Below, in pieces: positions 1 through 10,012 of a stretch of DNA of 64,000 bases (positions within the stretch are counted from its first letter, which is position 1; each line of letters begins with the position of its first letter). Below the pieces are notes generated by a model, which searched no databases, was not told the DNA's origin, and saw nothing but the letters and a program-made list of their open reading frames with translations. Both the position numbers and the translations under genes were made by a program. The stretch spans positions 1-64,000 of the forward strand of contig JANQSG010000017.1 of NCBI GenBank assembly GCA_028284185.1, given 5' to 3'. Origin of the DNA: Kangiella sp. GTDB taxonomy: Bacteria > Pseudomonadota > Gammaproteobacteria > Enterobacterales > Kangiellaceae.

Positions 1-35
1 CGCCAGCAATTAATTGATGTTGAGAGCGAGAACGA

Positions 36-1217
36 TTAAGCATCTGGTTTTAGATTTTGCTGTGAATACCAATGGATAATAGAGTCAGCGGCGTATTGAT
101 CAGCATTTTTACGAAGCTTTTTATGCCAATCGGTAAAAATAGCCTTTGTCTCCTGCCAACGTTCAGGCTCCGCTTCCAGCCAGGCTCGTATCTCCCCAAA
201 TAAAGCATCAGGCGTACACTCATGCTGTATTGCTTCTGGCACCAAAGTCTCACCTGATAACAGATTGGGAATAGCAAAAGTATCGATCACCAATAACTGT
301 TTGAAAATCTTATAACTTAAAGCTCCGACCTTATAAGCCACTACCATTGGACGTTTGATCAGCATGGCTTCTAAGGTGGCAGTCCCAGAAGCCATTAGAA
401 TCAGATCAGAAGCTGCCATAGCTTCTCTTGATTGACCATCAATTAATTCTATTTTAGGTAAATCAGTTTGTTCAGCGATAGCTTTTTCAAATTGTTCACG
501 ACGCACCTTATTAGCCATGGGCGCAATAAAACCTATATCCGGATAAAACTGATTGATCAGTTTGGTGGCTTTTAAAAAATCATCGGATAAAAATTTAAGC
601 TCGCTGCCGCGACTACCGGGCATCACGCAGATATAACGCCTGTCCTGTGCTAGATTTAGCTTTTGCCGGGCTTTGACTTGATCAGATTCCAAAGGAATTT
701 GATCGGCTAATGGGTGACCAACACAAAAATTATCAATGGCATGTTTTTGATAAATCGCTTGCTCAAACGGGAACAAACACAGCATTAAATCCACAGCCTT
801 TTTAATCTTAACAATGCGTTTGGGGCGCCAGGCCCAAACCGAAGGACTGACATAATGAATCGTTTTAATCTCAACCGCTTTAAGTTTTTTAGCCAGGCCT
901 ATATTAAATTCAGGGGCATCAATGCCGATAAACAGATCCGGTGGACTTTTTTTCCACCTTTTTGCCAATTGTTTACGCATTTTTAATAATTCAGGTAAGC
1001 GCTTTAAAATGGGTACAATCCCCATCACCGATAGCCGCTCCATAGGATAAAGTGACTGACAACCATTAGCCTGCATTAATGGACCACCAATACCCTCTAC
1101 TTTAAGCCACGGATACTTTTCTTTTAGTTTTTCAATTAAGCCTGCACCTAAAATATCGCCGGAAGATTCTCCGGCGATGATAGCAATTTTCTTTAATTGA
1201 TAAACGGCTTCCGACAT
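36..1217 (-). CDS. lpxB: Lipid-A-disaccharide synthase LpxB
   Basis: LpxB condenses UDP-2,3-diacylglucosamine with lipid X to give the beta-1,6 disaccharide of lipid A, at the inner face of the cytoplasmic membrane. The 393-residue protein has the normal family length. It shows the N-terminal glycine-rich GESSGD motif at about residues 16-21, the GIDAPEFN segment near residue 98, and the C-terminal donor-binding segment MASGTATLEAML, all typical of this GT19 glycosyltransferase. The ATG at 1217 directly follows the lpxA stop codon with no spacer, so translation is probably coupled. It is the last gene seen in the pyrH-to-lpxB transcript. The 35 bases beyond its stop contain no identifiable start of a further gene before the window ends. 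Confidence 0.97.
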   Translation of the reverse strand: MSEAVYQLKKIAIIAGESSGDILGAGLIEKLKEKYPWLKVEGIGGPLMQANGCQSLYPMERLSVMGIVPILKRLPELLKMRKQLAKRWKKSPPDLFIGIDAPEFNIGLAKKLKAVEIKTIHYVSPSVWAWRPKRIVKIKKAVDLMLCLFPFEQAIYQKHAIDNFCVGHPLADQIPLESDQVKARQKLNLAQDRRYICVMPGSRGSELKFLSDDFLKATKLINQFYPDIGFIAPMANKVRREQFEKAIAEQTDLPKIELIDGQSREAMAASDLILMASGTATLEAMLIKRPMVVAYKVGALSYKIFKQLLVIDTFAIPNLLSGETLVPEAIQHECTPDALFGEIRAWLEAEPERWQETKAIFTDWHKKLRKNADQYAADSIIHWYSQQNLKPDA

Positions 1218-1976
1218 TTAACGCAAAATACCTCTTTCGGTAGACTCTAAGAACCCCACCATCTGTTGAACACTTGCATCATCCGAAGCCGATAACTCTT
1301 CAATTGCTTCATCAAGTTTCAAGGACTTGCGGTATATAGTACGATAAGCCTTCTTTAATTCGCTAATGGTTTCAGGACTAAAACCACGACGTTTTAAGCC
1401 TTCACTGTTCAAACCATAGGGGGCATTTTCAGCCACCAGAACAAATGGTGGAATATCCTTGCTAATGGCACAATCCATACCGACAAAAGCATGAGCACCA
1501 ATTTTGCAGAACTGATGAATTTTGGCAAAACCTGAAAGAATTACCTGATCCCCTACCTGCACATGACCTGCTAAGGTAGCATTATTCGACATGATAATAT
1601 TATCACCCAAAATACAATCATGCGCGATATGAGTATAGGCCATAAACCAGCCATTATTACCTATGCGAGTTTCTGATTTGTCCTGAATGGTACCACGATG
1701 CACCGTACAGCACTCACGAAACACATTACCATCTCCAATAATGGTTTTCGTTGGCTCACCAGCATATTTTTTATCCTGATTTTCTTCTCCAATGGATGAA
1801 AACTGAAAAAAACGATTATTTTGACCAATTTCCGTATAATCACCAATCACCACATGAGGCCCAACTTCTGTACCAGTCCCGATAGTAACTTCTTTGCCAA
1901 TGATTGAATAAGGACCAATAGTAACTCCCTCTTCAATCGTGGCACTTGGGTCAATAACAGCAGTTGGGTGGATCAT
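1218..1976 (-). CDS. lpxA: UDP-GlcNAc acyltransferase LpxA
   Basis: LpxA transfers a 3-hydroxyacyl chain from acyl carrier protein to the 3-OH of UDP-N-acetylglucosamine, the first step of lipid A synthesis. The protein has 252 residues, slightly shorter than the usual 260 or so. Nearly all of the N-terminal two thirds is made of hexapeptide repeats (I-G-x-x-x-x, V-x-I-G) forming a left-handed beta helix. The catalytic histidine lies in the AYTHIAHDC segment around residue 120. The C-terminal helical part begins after GLKRRGF. It lies 14 bases behind fabZ and touches lpxB, the classical fabZ-lpxA-lpxB order, which links fatty acid and lipid A synthesis. Confidence 0.97.
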   Translation of the reverse strand: MIHPTAVIDPSATIEEGVTIGPYSIIGKEVTIGTGTEVGPHVVIGDYTEIGQNNRFFQFSSIGEENQDKKYAGEPTKTIIGDGNVFRECCTVHRGTIQDKSETRIGNNGWFMAYTHIAHDCILGDNIIMSNNATLAGHVQVGDQVILSGFAKIHQFCKIGAHAFVGMDCAISKDIPPFVLVAENAPYGLNSEGLKRRGFSPETISELKKAYRTIYRKSLKLDEAIEELSASDDASVQQMVGFLESTERGILR

Positions 1977-1990
1977 AAGAATTATTCCGG

Positions 1991-2455
1991 TTAAACGTCT
2001 GATTTAGCGCACATTAATTCTGCAGCACAAACCACTTTGCCGTCAACTCTGGCTTCTGCTTCAAAACGCCATAAATTACGCTTACGTTTTAACAACTTAA
2101 CCGTCATCACCAATTGATCACCTGGTTCAACTGGCTTTTTAAAGCGCGCATTATCAATGCCCGCGAAATAATACAGCGAGTTTTCGTTCGGTAAATCCTG
2201 AGTAGTTTTGAATGACAGAATACCTGTGGCTTGAGCCAGCGCTTCCAACATCAAGACTCCGGGGAAAACCGGGCGATTCGGAAAATGGCCAGGGAAAAAA
2301 GGCTCGTTAACCGTTACATTTTTAATGGCCGTTAATTGTTCACCTGGAGTGTAATCCACCACTCTGTCAATTAATAAAAAAGGATAGCGATGAGGTAGAT
2401 GCTTCATTACCTCGTAAATATCCATAGAATTCATTAAAGTTTGTTCGTCACTCAT
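1991..2455 (-). CDS. fabZ: 3-hydroxyacyl-ACP dehydratase FabZ
   Basis: FabZ dehydrates beta-hydroxyacyl-ACP in fatty acid elongation and competes with LpxA/LpxD for the same acyl-ACP pool. The hot-dog fold signature is clear: [10 protein letters not shown] near residues 21-30, the catalytic histidine in GHFP (about residue 57) and the catalytic glutamate in the LEALAQ helix (about residue 71). I chose the ATG at 2455, giving 154 residues, because a GAGAG Shine-Dalgarno sequence lies 5 bases upstream. A GTG at 2461 would add two residues but would overlap that ribosome-binding site. It lies between lpxD and lpxA in the envelope operon. Confidence 0.96.
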   Translation of the reverse strand: MSDEQTLMNSMDIYEVMKHLPHRYPFLLIDRVVDYTPGEQLTAIKNVTVNEPFFPGHFPNRPVFPGVLMLEALAQATGILSFKTTQDLPNENSLYYFAGIDNARFKKPVEPGDQLVMTVKLLKRKRNLWRFEAEARVDGKVVCAAELMCAKSDV

Positions 2456-2478
2456 TATCACTCTCAGTAGCTGGACAG

Positions 2479-3516
2479 CTATTTTTTTAGATCATTAATA
2501 TCTTTAGTTAAGGATTTCAGTTTACGCCACATAGCATCCAATTGTCGAAAACGTACCGCACTTTTTTGCCAATCCCGGTTGGTTTGAAAAGTTGTTCCAG
2601 ACGAATAGGCGCCAGGCTCAGTTATGGATTTATTAACAAAAGTACAAGCCGTAATATGCACTCCGTCGCAAATTTCAAGATGTCCAATTATGCTGACTCT
2701 GCCAGCAATAGTGCAAGCAGAACCAATGCTGGTACTACCAGCAATAGCGGTACAACCCGCAATAGCAGTGTTTTCGCCAATAGTAACGTTATGCGCTATA
2801 TGGATATGATTATCCAGAATCACGCCATTAGCAATAACCGTATTTTCTATAGCGCCGCGATCAATAGCAGTATGGGCGCCGATTTCAACATTATCGCCAA
2901 TGATAACCGAGCCTACTTGCGGAATTTTAACCCAGGAACCTTGTTCATTAGCATAACCAAAGCCATCACTACCGATAACCGCATTTGCATGAATAATACA
3001 GTTATCGCCAATTTCAACCCCGTAATAAATGCTGACATTGGAATAAATCCGGCAGCCAGCGCCAATTTTTGCATTTTCAGCAATAACTGTCCCTGCTTCA
3101 ATAATGGAGTTATCACCAATAACAACATTCTCTGCAATAGAAACAAAGTCACCAATAAATACATTTTGCCCAATAAGGGCCGATTTTGAGACAGAAGCCT
3201 TTGTGCTTATTTTGGGCTCAGGAATGGGGGTAATATCAAAAAGTTGTGCTACTTTGGCAAAAGCAAGATATGCATCCGGTACAATAAGAATTGAGCCAGA
3301 ATAATTTTGTTGTAACACATCAGTGGCTTTTTGAGAAATTATTATGGCCACAGCTTCAGTATTCGATACCTGCTCTAAATATTTGCTATCACTGATAAAG
3401 CTAATTGATGTTTCATGCGCTTTATCTAATGGCAAAACCGCAGTGATTTCGCACTGCGGTTGACCGATTAATTCAGCATTAATAAACCTGGCTATTTCCT
3501 GAAGCGTTTTTTTCAA
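2479..3516 (-). CDS. lpxD: UDP-3-O-acylglucosamine N-acyltransferase LpxD
   Basis: LpxD adds the second (N-linked) hydroxyacyl chain to UDP-3-O-acylglucosamine. The N-terminal about 100 residues form the uridine-binding domain. They are followed by a long left-handed beta helix of hexapeptide repeats (about residues 100-300) and a C-terminal helix. The catalytic histidine region [11 protein letters not shown] is present. The start is decided by the ribosome-binding site: an AAGGAG lies 5 bases before a TTG at 3516, whereas a GTG at 3522 falls inside that site. I therefore call a TTG start and 345 residues. The gene follows skp closely (17 bases), as in most gammaproteobacteria. Confidence 0.95.
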   Translation of the reverse strand: MKKTLQEIARFINAELIGQPQCEITAVLPLDKAHETSISFISDSKYLEQVSNTEAVAIIISQKATDVLQQNYSGSILIVPDAYLAFAKVAQLFDITPIPEPKISTKASVSKSALIGQNVFIGDFVSIAENVVIGDNSIIEAGTVIAENAKIGAGCRIYSNVSIYYGVEIGDNCIIHANAVIGSDGFGYANEQGSWVKIPQVGSVIIGDNVEIGAHTAIDRGAIENTVIANGVILDNHIHIAHNVTIGENTAIAGCTAIAGSTSIGSACTIAGRVSIIGHLEICDGVHITACTFVNKSITEPGAYSSGTTFQTNRDWQKSAVRFRQLDAMWRKLKSLTKDINDLKK

Positions 3517-3533
3517 AAGCACTCCTTAGTGAG

Positions 3534-4034
3534 TTACTTCTTTAATTCAGCTAAAACTTGCTCTGTTAAATCCGGGATAGAAACATCCACAAATACCGCA
3601 GCCTGACGATCAACAATCAAATTGAAGCCACCTTTAATAGCTACTGCATCAATAGCCTTCTTAACTTTTTGTCCTAACTTCTGCTGCTCATCACGAGTAG
3701 CTTTGGCAACGTCATCTTTAGCATTACGCTCCTTTAATTGCAAATCAGAGATTTTTTTTTCTAATTCACGACGCATATTTGTTGCTTGAGTTTCAGACAT
3801 GGTGGCAGAATTTTTAATTAAATTCTCACGATCTTTTTTAATCGTTTCTGCTAAACGTTTAATTTCGTTTTCTCGACCAGAAAATTGCGACTTCAAACGC
3901 TGCCTAATCGCATCGTTTTGAGGGGCTTTCGCTAATACATAGCCCGTATTAATTGTGGCAATACGAGTTTCAGCTACTGCCGAAAACGAAAACAAACTTA
4001 AAGCTGCAGCTAAAATAATAATAAACTTATTCAA
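3534..4034 (-). CDS. skp: Periplasmic chaperone Skp/OmpH
   Basis: Skp is a trimeric periplasmic chaperone that holds unfolded outer-membrane proteins on their way to the BAM complex. The 166-residue product has a Sec signal peptide (hydrophobic residues 4-20 ending near AVAE). A long charged, coiled-coil-forming helical stretch rich in K, E, R and Q forms the tentacles (about residues 40-115), and a short C-terminal strand region ends the protein. The start is a TTG preceded by AGGAG at 7 bases, so this gene, like lpxD, uses a rare start codon. It sits directly after bamA, whose product receives the same substrates. Confidence 0.93.
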   Translation of the reverse strand: MNKFIIILAAALSLFSFSAVAETRIATINTGYVLAKAPQNDAIRQRLKSQFSGRENEIKRLAETIKKDRENLIKNSATMSETQATNMRRELEKKISDLQLKERNAKDDVAKATRDEQQKLGQKVKKAIDAVAIKGGFNLIVDRQAAVFVDVSIPDLTEQVLAELKK

Positions 4035-4063
4035 AATGTTACTCCTAACTAAAATAATATAAT

Positions 4064-6541
4064 CTAAAAAGTTTGACCAATAGTAAAGGTAAAAGTTTTG
4101 GTCTCATCAAAAATGTCCGATTTAAAGGTTCTGGATAAACTAAACTGTAGTGGTGCTATAGGGGAATACCATTGCAATGAAATGCCATATGAACCTCTAT
4201 AGGTCGATGGATCACTATAATCTGGTATGGACGATAACTCGCTATTTATAAGTTGCAAACCCTCAAATCGTTTGGGATCAAACTTTGTATCCCACACATT
4301 TCCTACATCTACAAATGCGCTAGTCCTAACATTATTCTTATTTTCTACAAATGGGGTTGGGAAAATTAGTTCGAATGATGCAACAGCCTTAGCATTACCA
4401 CCTACAGAAAATCTATTGTTAATGAATAATAGATCATTTTCAGGTGGTAAAACAATACTAGTAGAACTGGATCCAGGTATGGGATTACTAACTGTCAATG
4501 TTTGCAACTGTCTTAAAATACTTTTAGGTCCAATAGTATTACCCTCAAATCCTCTTAAAGAGTTAGAACCACCGGCATAATAATTTACAAAATAAGGTAA
4601 TCTATCTGTATCCCCCAGGCCATCACCAAAACCTAAATTAGCCCTAATTGAAAAAATCCAGCCCGTATTACTGATAGGGAAATAATGTTTATAGTCATAA
4701 TTAAGCTTGTAATATTCAATATCACCGACTGGTGTAGCATATTCTAACCCAACATTATGGCTATATCCCGATGTTGGAAAAATAAATCGGTTTAGAGTAT
4801 TTTTCTGATACCCAAGATTTAAAGAGAAAACATTAAAATCAACCGAGTTATCAACTCTTCCATTCGCGCCAAGTAGTTCAAAAAAATCCAAAACTCTTTG
4901 ATCTTGCTGATTATTTAAAATTGGGGCATTCAAAGTATTGTCTTGAAAATTAAACCCAAAACTAATATTGGACGTTTCAGATATCGGATAAAAAAGGCCC
5001 GCTCCCAAAGCTAAAGTATCTAAACTTCTGCCTACAGTATTAAATTCAGAAAAATCTGTTTCTTTATAACTAAGACTAGAACTTAAACCAATAATATCAT
5101 CAAAAAAGTAAGGATCTGAGTAATTCAAATTAAGACTTTTTACAGCCTTATTAGAACTTAAATTTACCCCTATAGTTTTGCCTTCACCTAAAAAGTTCCT
5201 ATTGGTAACTCCGCCTTGGATTTGAAAACCAAAAAAATCATTATATCCTAGGCTAAATGTAGCTTCTGAAGAGCTTCGTTCCTTTACTGTGTATACAATA
5301 TCAGCTTCACCTAATTCTTCAGACTTTCTTACATCGACATTTACTTCTTCAGCAAAAGGAAGCCTTTGAATTCTTTGCTTACTTCGCTCAACAAGTGAAG
5401 ATGATAAAGGTTCACCCTCTTTCAATCTGGCTTCACGTCTAAATACATTATCATCAGTGATATAATTACCAACAAAGCTTATATCATTAGCGTAATAACG
5501 TTCCCCTGGATCAACTATAACATTTAGATCAACTTCATTAGTATCTGCAATTATTTCAGGAATTACTCTTACCTCTGCAAATGCAAATCCTTTTAAACCT
5601 AATAAGCTTTTTATTTGCTCTTCTATAAACGTATTTATAGCTTGAGAAAAATTATCCCCTTCATTATATGGAATAATCCTTTTAAGAAAATCATCTGTAT
5701 AAACCAGCTCACCAACTAAGTTAACATTTTTAATATTGAAAACATTACCTTCTGTAACATTCAAAGAAATATAAACTTCTTCTCTATTATCGGAAAGTGA
5801 TACCAAAGTGCTATCAACATTAAACTTTAAATAGCCACGATCTTTATAAAAAGAAGTTACCGCTTCAATATCCTTTTCAAGCCCTGAACTAGAATATTTA
5901 TTATCGTCCATCAGAAAACTAAACAGTCCTCCTGTAGCAGATTCCATATTGTTCAGTAACTCTTCATCAGAAAATAGCTTATTACCTATTATATTTAGGC
6001 CTTTTATCCTAGCAGACTTTCCTTCTTTTATATCAATTTTAAGTTGAACTCTATTTCTAGATAAATCAATGATCTGCTTCTTTATACCTAAATGATAATG
6101 ACCATTATTAAAATATTCGTTAGTAATTGCTTGCTCAATTTTATCTAATATAAAACTATTTAATACTTCACCTTTTTCTATACCAGAACTTTTCATATTC
6201 TCCAGCAATTGTTCACTCTTTAGAATTTTATTTCCTGATAAAACAATACTTGAAATTACTGGACGTTCGACAACTAAGACCTTAAGCGTAGCGTCAACCC
6301 TCTCCAACTTCACAAAATCAAAGTTACCGGTTTTATACAAAGAACGAATAATATTGGGAACACGGGCATCATCGATGGTTTCACCCACACGGATAGGTAA
6401 AGCAGTGAAAAAAGTACCAAGCTCAACACGTTGCAAGCCTTCTACCTGAATATCTTCTACTACAAATGGCCCAATAGCTTTTACTTGTGCCAGCGCCAAA
6501 AAAAGAAATAAGGCAGTTAATATTTTTGTTATAAAGCGCAT
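4064..6541 (-). CDS. bamA: Outer membrane assembly factor BamA
   Basis: BamA is the core Omp85 pore of the BAM complex and inserts beta-barrel proteins into the outer membrane. At 825 residues it has the usual length. After a signal peptide (about residues 1-22) come five POTRA domains (about residues 25-425), the first beginning FVVEDIQVEGLQRV. The 16-stranded barrel follows, with the conserved GGSNSLRGFEGNTIGP segment near residue 650 (the VRGF/Y-type motif of loop 6). The last residues, TFTFTIGQTF, give the terminal aromatic outer-membrane signature. It lies between rseP and skp in the conserved operon. Base composition is more AT-rich than in neighbouring genes, mainly in the POTRA and barrel parts. 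Confidence 0.97.
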   Translation of the reverse strand: MRFITKILTALFLFLALAQVKAIGPFVVEDIQVEGLQRVELGTFFTALPIRVGETIDDARVPNIIRSLYKTGNFDFVKLERVDATLKVLVVERPVISSIVLSGNKILKSEQLLENMKSSGIEKGEVLNSFILDKIEQAITNEYFNNGHYHLGIKKQIIDLSRNRVQLKIDIKEGKSARIKGLNIIGNKLFSDEELLNNMESATGGLFSFLMDDNKYSSSGLEKDIEAVTSFYKDRGYLKFNVDSTLVSLSDNREEVYISLNVTEGNVFNIKNVNLVGELVYTDDFLKRIIPYNEGDNFSQAINTFIEEQIKSLLGLKGFAFAEVRVIPEIIADTNEVDLNVIVDPGERYYANDISFVGNYITDDNVFRREARLKEGEPLSSSLVERSKQRIQRLPFAEEVNVDVRKSEELGEADIVYTVKERSSSEATFSLGYNDFFGFQIQGGVTNRNFLGEGKTIGVNLSSNKAVKSLNLNYSDPYFFDDIIGLSSSLSYKETDFSEFNTVGRSLDTLALGAGLFYPISETSNISFGFNFQDNTLNAPILNNQQDQRVLDFFELLGANGRVDNSVDFNVFSLNLGYQKNTLNRFIFPTSGYSHNVGLEYATPVGDIEYYKLNYDYKHYFPISNTGWIFSIRANLGFGDGLGDTDRLPYFVNYYAGGSNSLRGFEGNTIGPKSILRQLQTLTVSNPIPGSSSTSIVLPPENDLLFINNRFSVGGNAKAVASFELIFPTPFVENKNNVRTSAFVDVGNVWDTKFDPKRFEGLQLINSELSSIPDYSDPSTYRGSYGISLQWYSPIAPLQFSLSRTFKSDIFDETKTFTFTIGQTF

Positions 6542-6560
6542 TAAATAGAGTCTCTATAAA

Positions 6561-7892
6561 TTATATTCGGTTTAAATCGTTATATAGCGCAATCGCCATA
6601 ATTGTCAGCAATAATATGATGCCTAAGCGCATACCAAGTTCCATTATTTTTTCAGAAACTGGTTTTCCACGCACTAATTCGGCCAAATAGTACATTAAAT
6701 GACCACCATCAAGCATCGGAATAGGCAATAAATTCACGAATCCCAGATTGACGCTTATCATAGCGAGATAAAGCAAGAATGCAACCATTCCAGCTTGTAC
6801 CATTTGCCCGGCACCTTGTGCGATTCCAACCGGGCCGCCAAGGTTTTTAATAGATAATTTGCCAGTGACCAATTTACCCAAAAAACTGACTATTCGTTCG
6901 ACCATCAACCAGGTCTGTTCTGTACCTTTTTGTAAAGATTCAAAAAAGCCATATTGAATGGTGTTATAAGGCATATCCTTGAGTTGGATCCCTAATACAC
7001 CGTATTTTTCAGAGCCTCGCACACTCAGAGTGGGCTTGACAATCACTGTTTGTTGGTAGCCATTACGTTCAATTTCAATGACAACATTTTTATCATGCTT
7101 ATTTAGCAATGCTGAAGAAATCTCAGACCACCATTGGATAGGCTGCTGATCAATAGCCAGAATCTTATCATCAACCAATAAACCTGCTTTATCAGCCGCA
7201 GACTCACTTTGAATACTCCCAACAACAGGAGCTACTTTATAAGTGCCAAACCTTAAGCCCAAACTGTCAAAAACCGTTCCTTCATCGGGCTCTTTCCAGT
7301 TTTGCACATCCAGATAAACGGTTTGTCTGGATTTATCTACCGGTAAAACGTCAATGGCAACTTTATCTTCATTACCAATTTCATCAACTAGCGCAAAAAT
7401 AACGTCTTCAAGCTGTTTAACTTCAATCCCATTAATCGCTACAATTTCACTATTTTCGGGAAATCCAGCTTCAGCGGCTATAGTATTCGGCTTCACTTCC
7501 GATACAAAAGGTTTGCTTACCGCAATACCCATCATATAAACACCAGCATAAAGTAAAATTGCCAGCAAAAAATTCGCCATTGGGCCAGCCAAAACGATCA
7601 GGATACGCTTCCATACTGGTGCGCGATTAAAAGCATAAGGTAAATCTTCAGATGTTACATCACCTTCCCTTTCATCAATGAATTTGACGTAACCACCCAA
7701 TGGAATCGACGCTATCGCAAATTCAGTACCTTCTTTATTAAATTTACTCCAAAAAGGCTTACCAAAACCAACCGAAAAGCGCAGCGCTTTGACTCCCAGT
7801 TTTTTAGCAACCCAATAATGCCCCCATTCGTGGAAGGTTACTAAAACACCTAAAAGTATTAACAAGCCAAAAATACTGTAGAAAAAAGTCAC
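6561..7892 (-). CDS. rseP: Site-2 intramembrane protease RseP
   Basis: RseP cuts the anti-sigma factor RseA within the membrane, after DegS, to free sigma-E. It also clears remnant signal peptides. The zinc-binding HEWGH motif is at residues 21-25 in the first membrane helix, and the third ligand motif LDG is at about residues 394-396. Two PDZ domains lie between them in the periplasm, with GFPENSEIVAINGIEV marking the first and AGLLVDDKILAIDQ the second. The start is a GTG whose bases overlap the dxr stop codon as GTGA, so translation is coupled. Family length is about 450; this one has 443 residues. Confidence 0.96.
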   Translation of the reverse strand: MTFFYSIFGLLILLGVLVTFHEWGHYWVAKKLGVKALRFSVGFGKPFWSKFNKEGTEFAIASIPLGGYVKFIDEREGDVTSEDLPYAFNRAPVWKRILIVLAGPMANFLLAILLYAGVYMMGIAVSKPFVSEVKPNTIAAEAGFPENSEIVAINGIEVKQLEDVIFALVDEIGNEDKVAIDVLPVDKSRQTVYLDVQNWKEPDEGTVFDSLGLRFGTYKVAPVVGSIQSESAADKAGLLVDDKILAIDQQPIQWWSEISSALLNKHDKNVVIEIERNGYQQTVIVKPTLSVRGSEKYGVLGIQLKDMPYNTIQYGFFESLQKGTEQTWLMVERIVSFLGKLVTGKLSIKNLGGPVGIAQGAGQMVQAGMVAFLLYLAMISVNLGFVNLLPIPMLDGGHLMYYLAELVRGKPVSEKIMELGMRLGIILLLTIMAIALYNDLNRI

Positions 7893-9085
7893 TTTTGGAT
7901 CTCTGTCATGATTTGTTGTGCCAATTGTCGCGCCGCTTTATCGGCAACTAATACAGCTTCTAAGTCCGCCACTCCAGCATAGCCCGTCTGGCTTAACGTT
8001 TGCTGAATTACCGCTGAAATTTGGCTAAAGCCTATTTGCTTATTTAAAAAAGCTTCAACTGCCACTTCATTCGCTGCATTAAGCGTTGCCAGCATATTGC
8101 CGCCTTGATTTATGGCCTCAATCGCTAATTTCAAGCATGGATAGCGCTTAAAACAGGGCTTATCAAAAGTCAGCTGGCTAATTTGCATAAAATCTAATGA
8201 CGCCACTCCAACCTCAATTCGTTCTGGGAAAGCCAGTGCATGAGCTATCGGCGTTCGCATATCAGGATTGCCCATTTGCGCCAATACCGAACCATCCTGA
8301 TAACGAACCATTGAATGAATAATACTTTGTGGATGCAATACCACTTCAATATCAGCCGGCTTTACATCAAACAACCAACAAGCCTCTATCAATTCCAGGC
8401 CTTTATTCATCATAGTTGCCGAATCCACCGAGATTTTGCGTCCCATATCCCAGTTAGGGTGAGCACAAGCCTCATCCGGCGTGATAGAAGTAAATTCAGT
8501 CAGTGGTTTATCTAAAAATGGTCCACCAGAACCTGTCAGCACAATATTTTCGATACCACAGGATTGAATACCACCTGATACAAAGTGTTCCGGTAAACAC
8601 TGAAAAATCGCATTATGTTCACTATCAATAGGCAATAAAGTTGCACCATGTTCTTTCACCGCCTGCATAAAAATAGAGCCAGACATAACTAAAGCTTCTT
8701 TATTGGCCAGCAAGACTTTTTTTCCAGCCTTAACTGCTGCCAAAGTCGGTAACAAACCAGCAGCACCGACAATCGCCGCCATCACAGTATCCACTTGTGC
8801 ATGACTGGCAACCATATTTAAATCATCAATTGTAGATAAAACCTGGGTTTCTAAATTATGAGCCGCTAAGGCTTCTTTTAATAAGACAACTTTTTGACTA
8901 TCAGTAATAACCGCATACTTTGGCTGAAACTTAAGACACTGCTCTTTAAGCAATTGCAAATTCTGGTGCGCGGTCAAAGCAAAGACCTGATATTTATCAA
9001 GGTGACGAGCAATAACATCTAAGGTGTTAACACCAATCGAACCCGTAGCGCCTAAAACCGTAATTTGCTCTTTTTTCTTAGACAT
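7889..9085 (-). CDS. dxr: 1-deoxy-D-xylulose 5-phosphate reductoisomerase (IspC)
   Basis: Dxr converts deoxyxylulose phosphate to methylerythritol phosphate with NADPH and a divalent metal, the committed step of the MEP isoprenoid pathway. The NADPH-binding loop GATGSIGVNTLDV is near the N-terminus, the metal and substrate motif LPIDSEHNAIFQ lies in the middle, and the SATMMNKGLELIEA loop follows. Length (398 residues) is standard. The gene lies between cdsA and rseP and shares four bases with rseP. IspF of the same pathway is found at the other end of the window. Confidence 0.97.
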   Translation of the reverse strand: MSKKKEQITVLGATGSIGVNTLDVIARHLDKYQVFALTAHQNLQLLKEQCLKFQPKYAVITDSQKVVLLKEALAAHNLETQVLSTIDDLNMVASHAQVDTVMAAIVGAAGLLPTLAAVKAGKKVLLANKEALVMSGSIFMQAVKEHGATLLPIDSEHNAIFQCLPEHFVSGGIQSCGIENIVLTGSGGPFLDKPLTEFTSITPDEACAHPNWDMGRKISVDSATMMNKGLELIEACWLFDVKPADIEVVLHPQSIIHSMVRYQDGSVLAQMGNPDMRTPIAHALAFPERIEVGVASLDFMQISQLTFDKPCFKRYPCLKLAIEAINQGGNMLATLNAANEVAVEAFLNKQIGFSQISAVIQQTLSQTGYAGVADLEAVLVADKAARQLAQQIMTEIQK

Positions 9086-9090
9086 AAAGC

Positions 9091-9984
9091 TTAAAAACCA
9101 GTGCTAAGCCAAAGCAATAGAATCACAAAAAATGGCGCCACTGAAAGGGTACTGTCCAGCCGATCAAGCAAACCGCCATGACCAGGCAAAATATTACTGG
9201 TGTCTTTCACTCCTGCCTGACGTTTCAGCATAGAAACAAATAAATCACCAATCACCGAGACAACAACCAACAGCAACACAAAAGGAATAAAATATTTTAG
9301 TGGCAACGGCATACCCATATAAGTCGCCAAACCATAAGCTACTAACACCGAAGTTATCATGCCACCAAAAAAGCCTTCCCAGGTTTTATTCGGACTTACC
9401 ACTGGTGAGAGCTTATGTTTACCCATGGTTTTACCAGCAAAATAAGCCCCAACATCAGCGCCCCAGATAATCAAGAACATCAAGAGCAATAAAAAGCCAC
9501 CATAATAATGGTCACTTCCTATATTGATAGAGCGGATCATAACGACCGCTAACCAGGCAGCTGCCAACATGACCCAACCGAATAACATTCTTAAGGCTGC
9601 GCCACGAGTCCATAACCTGATTCCTTTGGGGAATAGCAATACTAAAACAAACGCCAACACCCAGACTAAAGCCGCGACCATTAAGGATTTAAAAGGATAA
9701 TCCATCAGCCAACCATTACCTTTAAATAAAAGCTCATTGGCATTACTAAAGAAATGCTGATTACTTAATTGATAATAGAAAAATCCAATTACTGCTAAAA
9801 AACCAGCTATAAATCCATATTTTACGATTGAATTTTTAGCTTCTAATAGCCTTGACCACTCCCAGGCCAATAATCCAAATACAGGAATAAGAATTAAAGA
9901 GAAGTTTTGCAAAGAAGGATAAAACAATAAAACAATTGCCAATGGCAATAATAATAAAGCGGTGATAACTCTTTGTTTTAACAT
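9091..9984 (-). CDS. cdsA: Phosphatidate cytidylyltransferase CdsA
   Basis: CdsA makes CDP-diacylglycerol from phosphatidic acid and CTP, the precursor of all phospholipids. The protein is hydrophobic throughout, with about eight predicted membrane segments. It carries the family signature near the C-terminus: SPNKTWEGFFGG, then GDLFVSMLKRQAGVKD and the LPGHGGLLDRLDS stretch whose aspartates bind metal. The 297-residue length is normal. It lies 28 bases after uppS and 5 bases before dxr, as in the standard operon. Confidence 0.96.
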   Translation of the reverse strand: MLKQRVITALLLLPLAIVLLFYPSLQNFSLILIPVFGLLAWEWSRLLEAKNSIVKYGFIAGFLAVIGFFYYQLSNQHFFSNANELLFKGNGWLMDYPFKSLMVAALVWVLAFVLVLLFPKGIRLWTRGAALRMLFGWVMLAAAWLAVVMIRSINIGSDHYYGGFLLLLMFLIIWGADVGAYFAGKTMGKHKLSPVVSPNKTWEGFFGGMITSVLVAYGLATYMGMPLPLKYFIPFVLLLVVVSVIGDLFVSMLKRQAGVKDTSNILPGHGGLLDRLDSTLSVAPFFVILLLWLSTGF

Positions 9985-10012
9985 TAATTCTACCCTTTCT
10001 AACTTTTTTAAA

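Noticed and set aside
1-35. Possible start of a gene downstream of lpxB (often rnhB)
   Set aside because: Too little sequence, and no start codon with a ribosome-binding site is visible.
2542-3189. 215-codon frame opposite lpxD
   Set aside because: A shadow of the hexapeptide repeat of lpxD; its Asn/Ser-rich repetitive composition is not that of a real protein.
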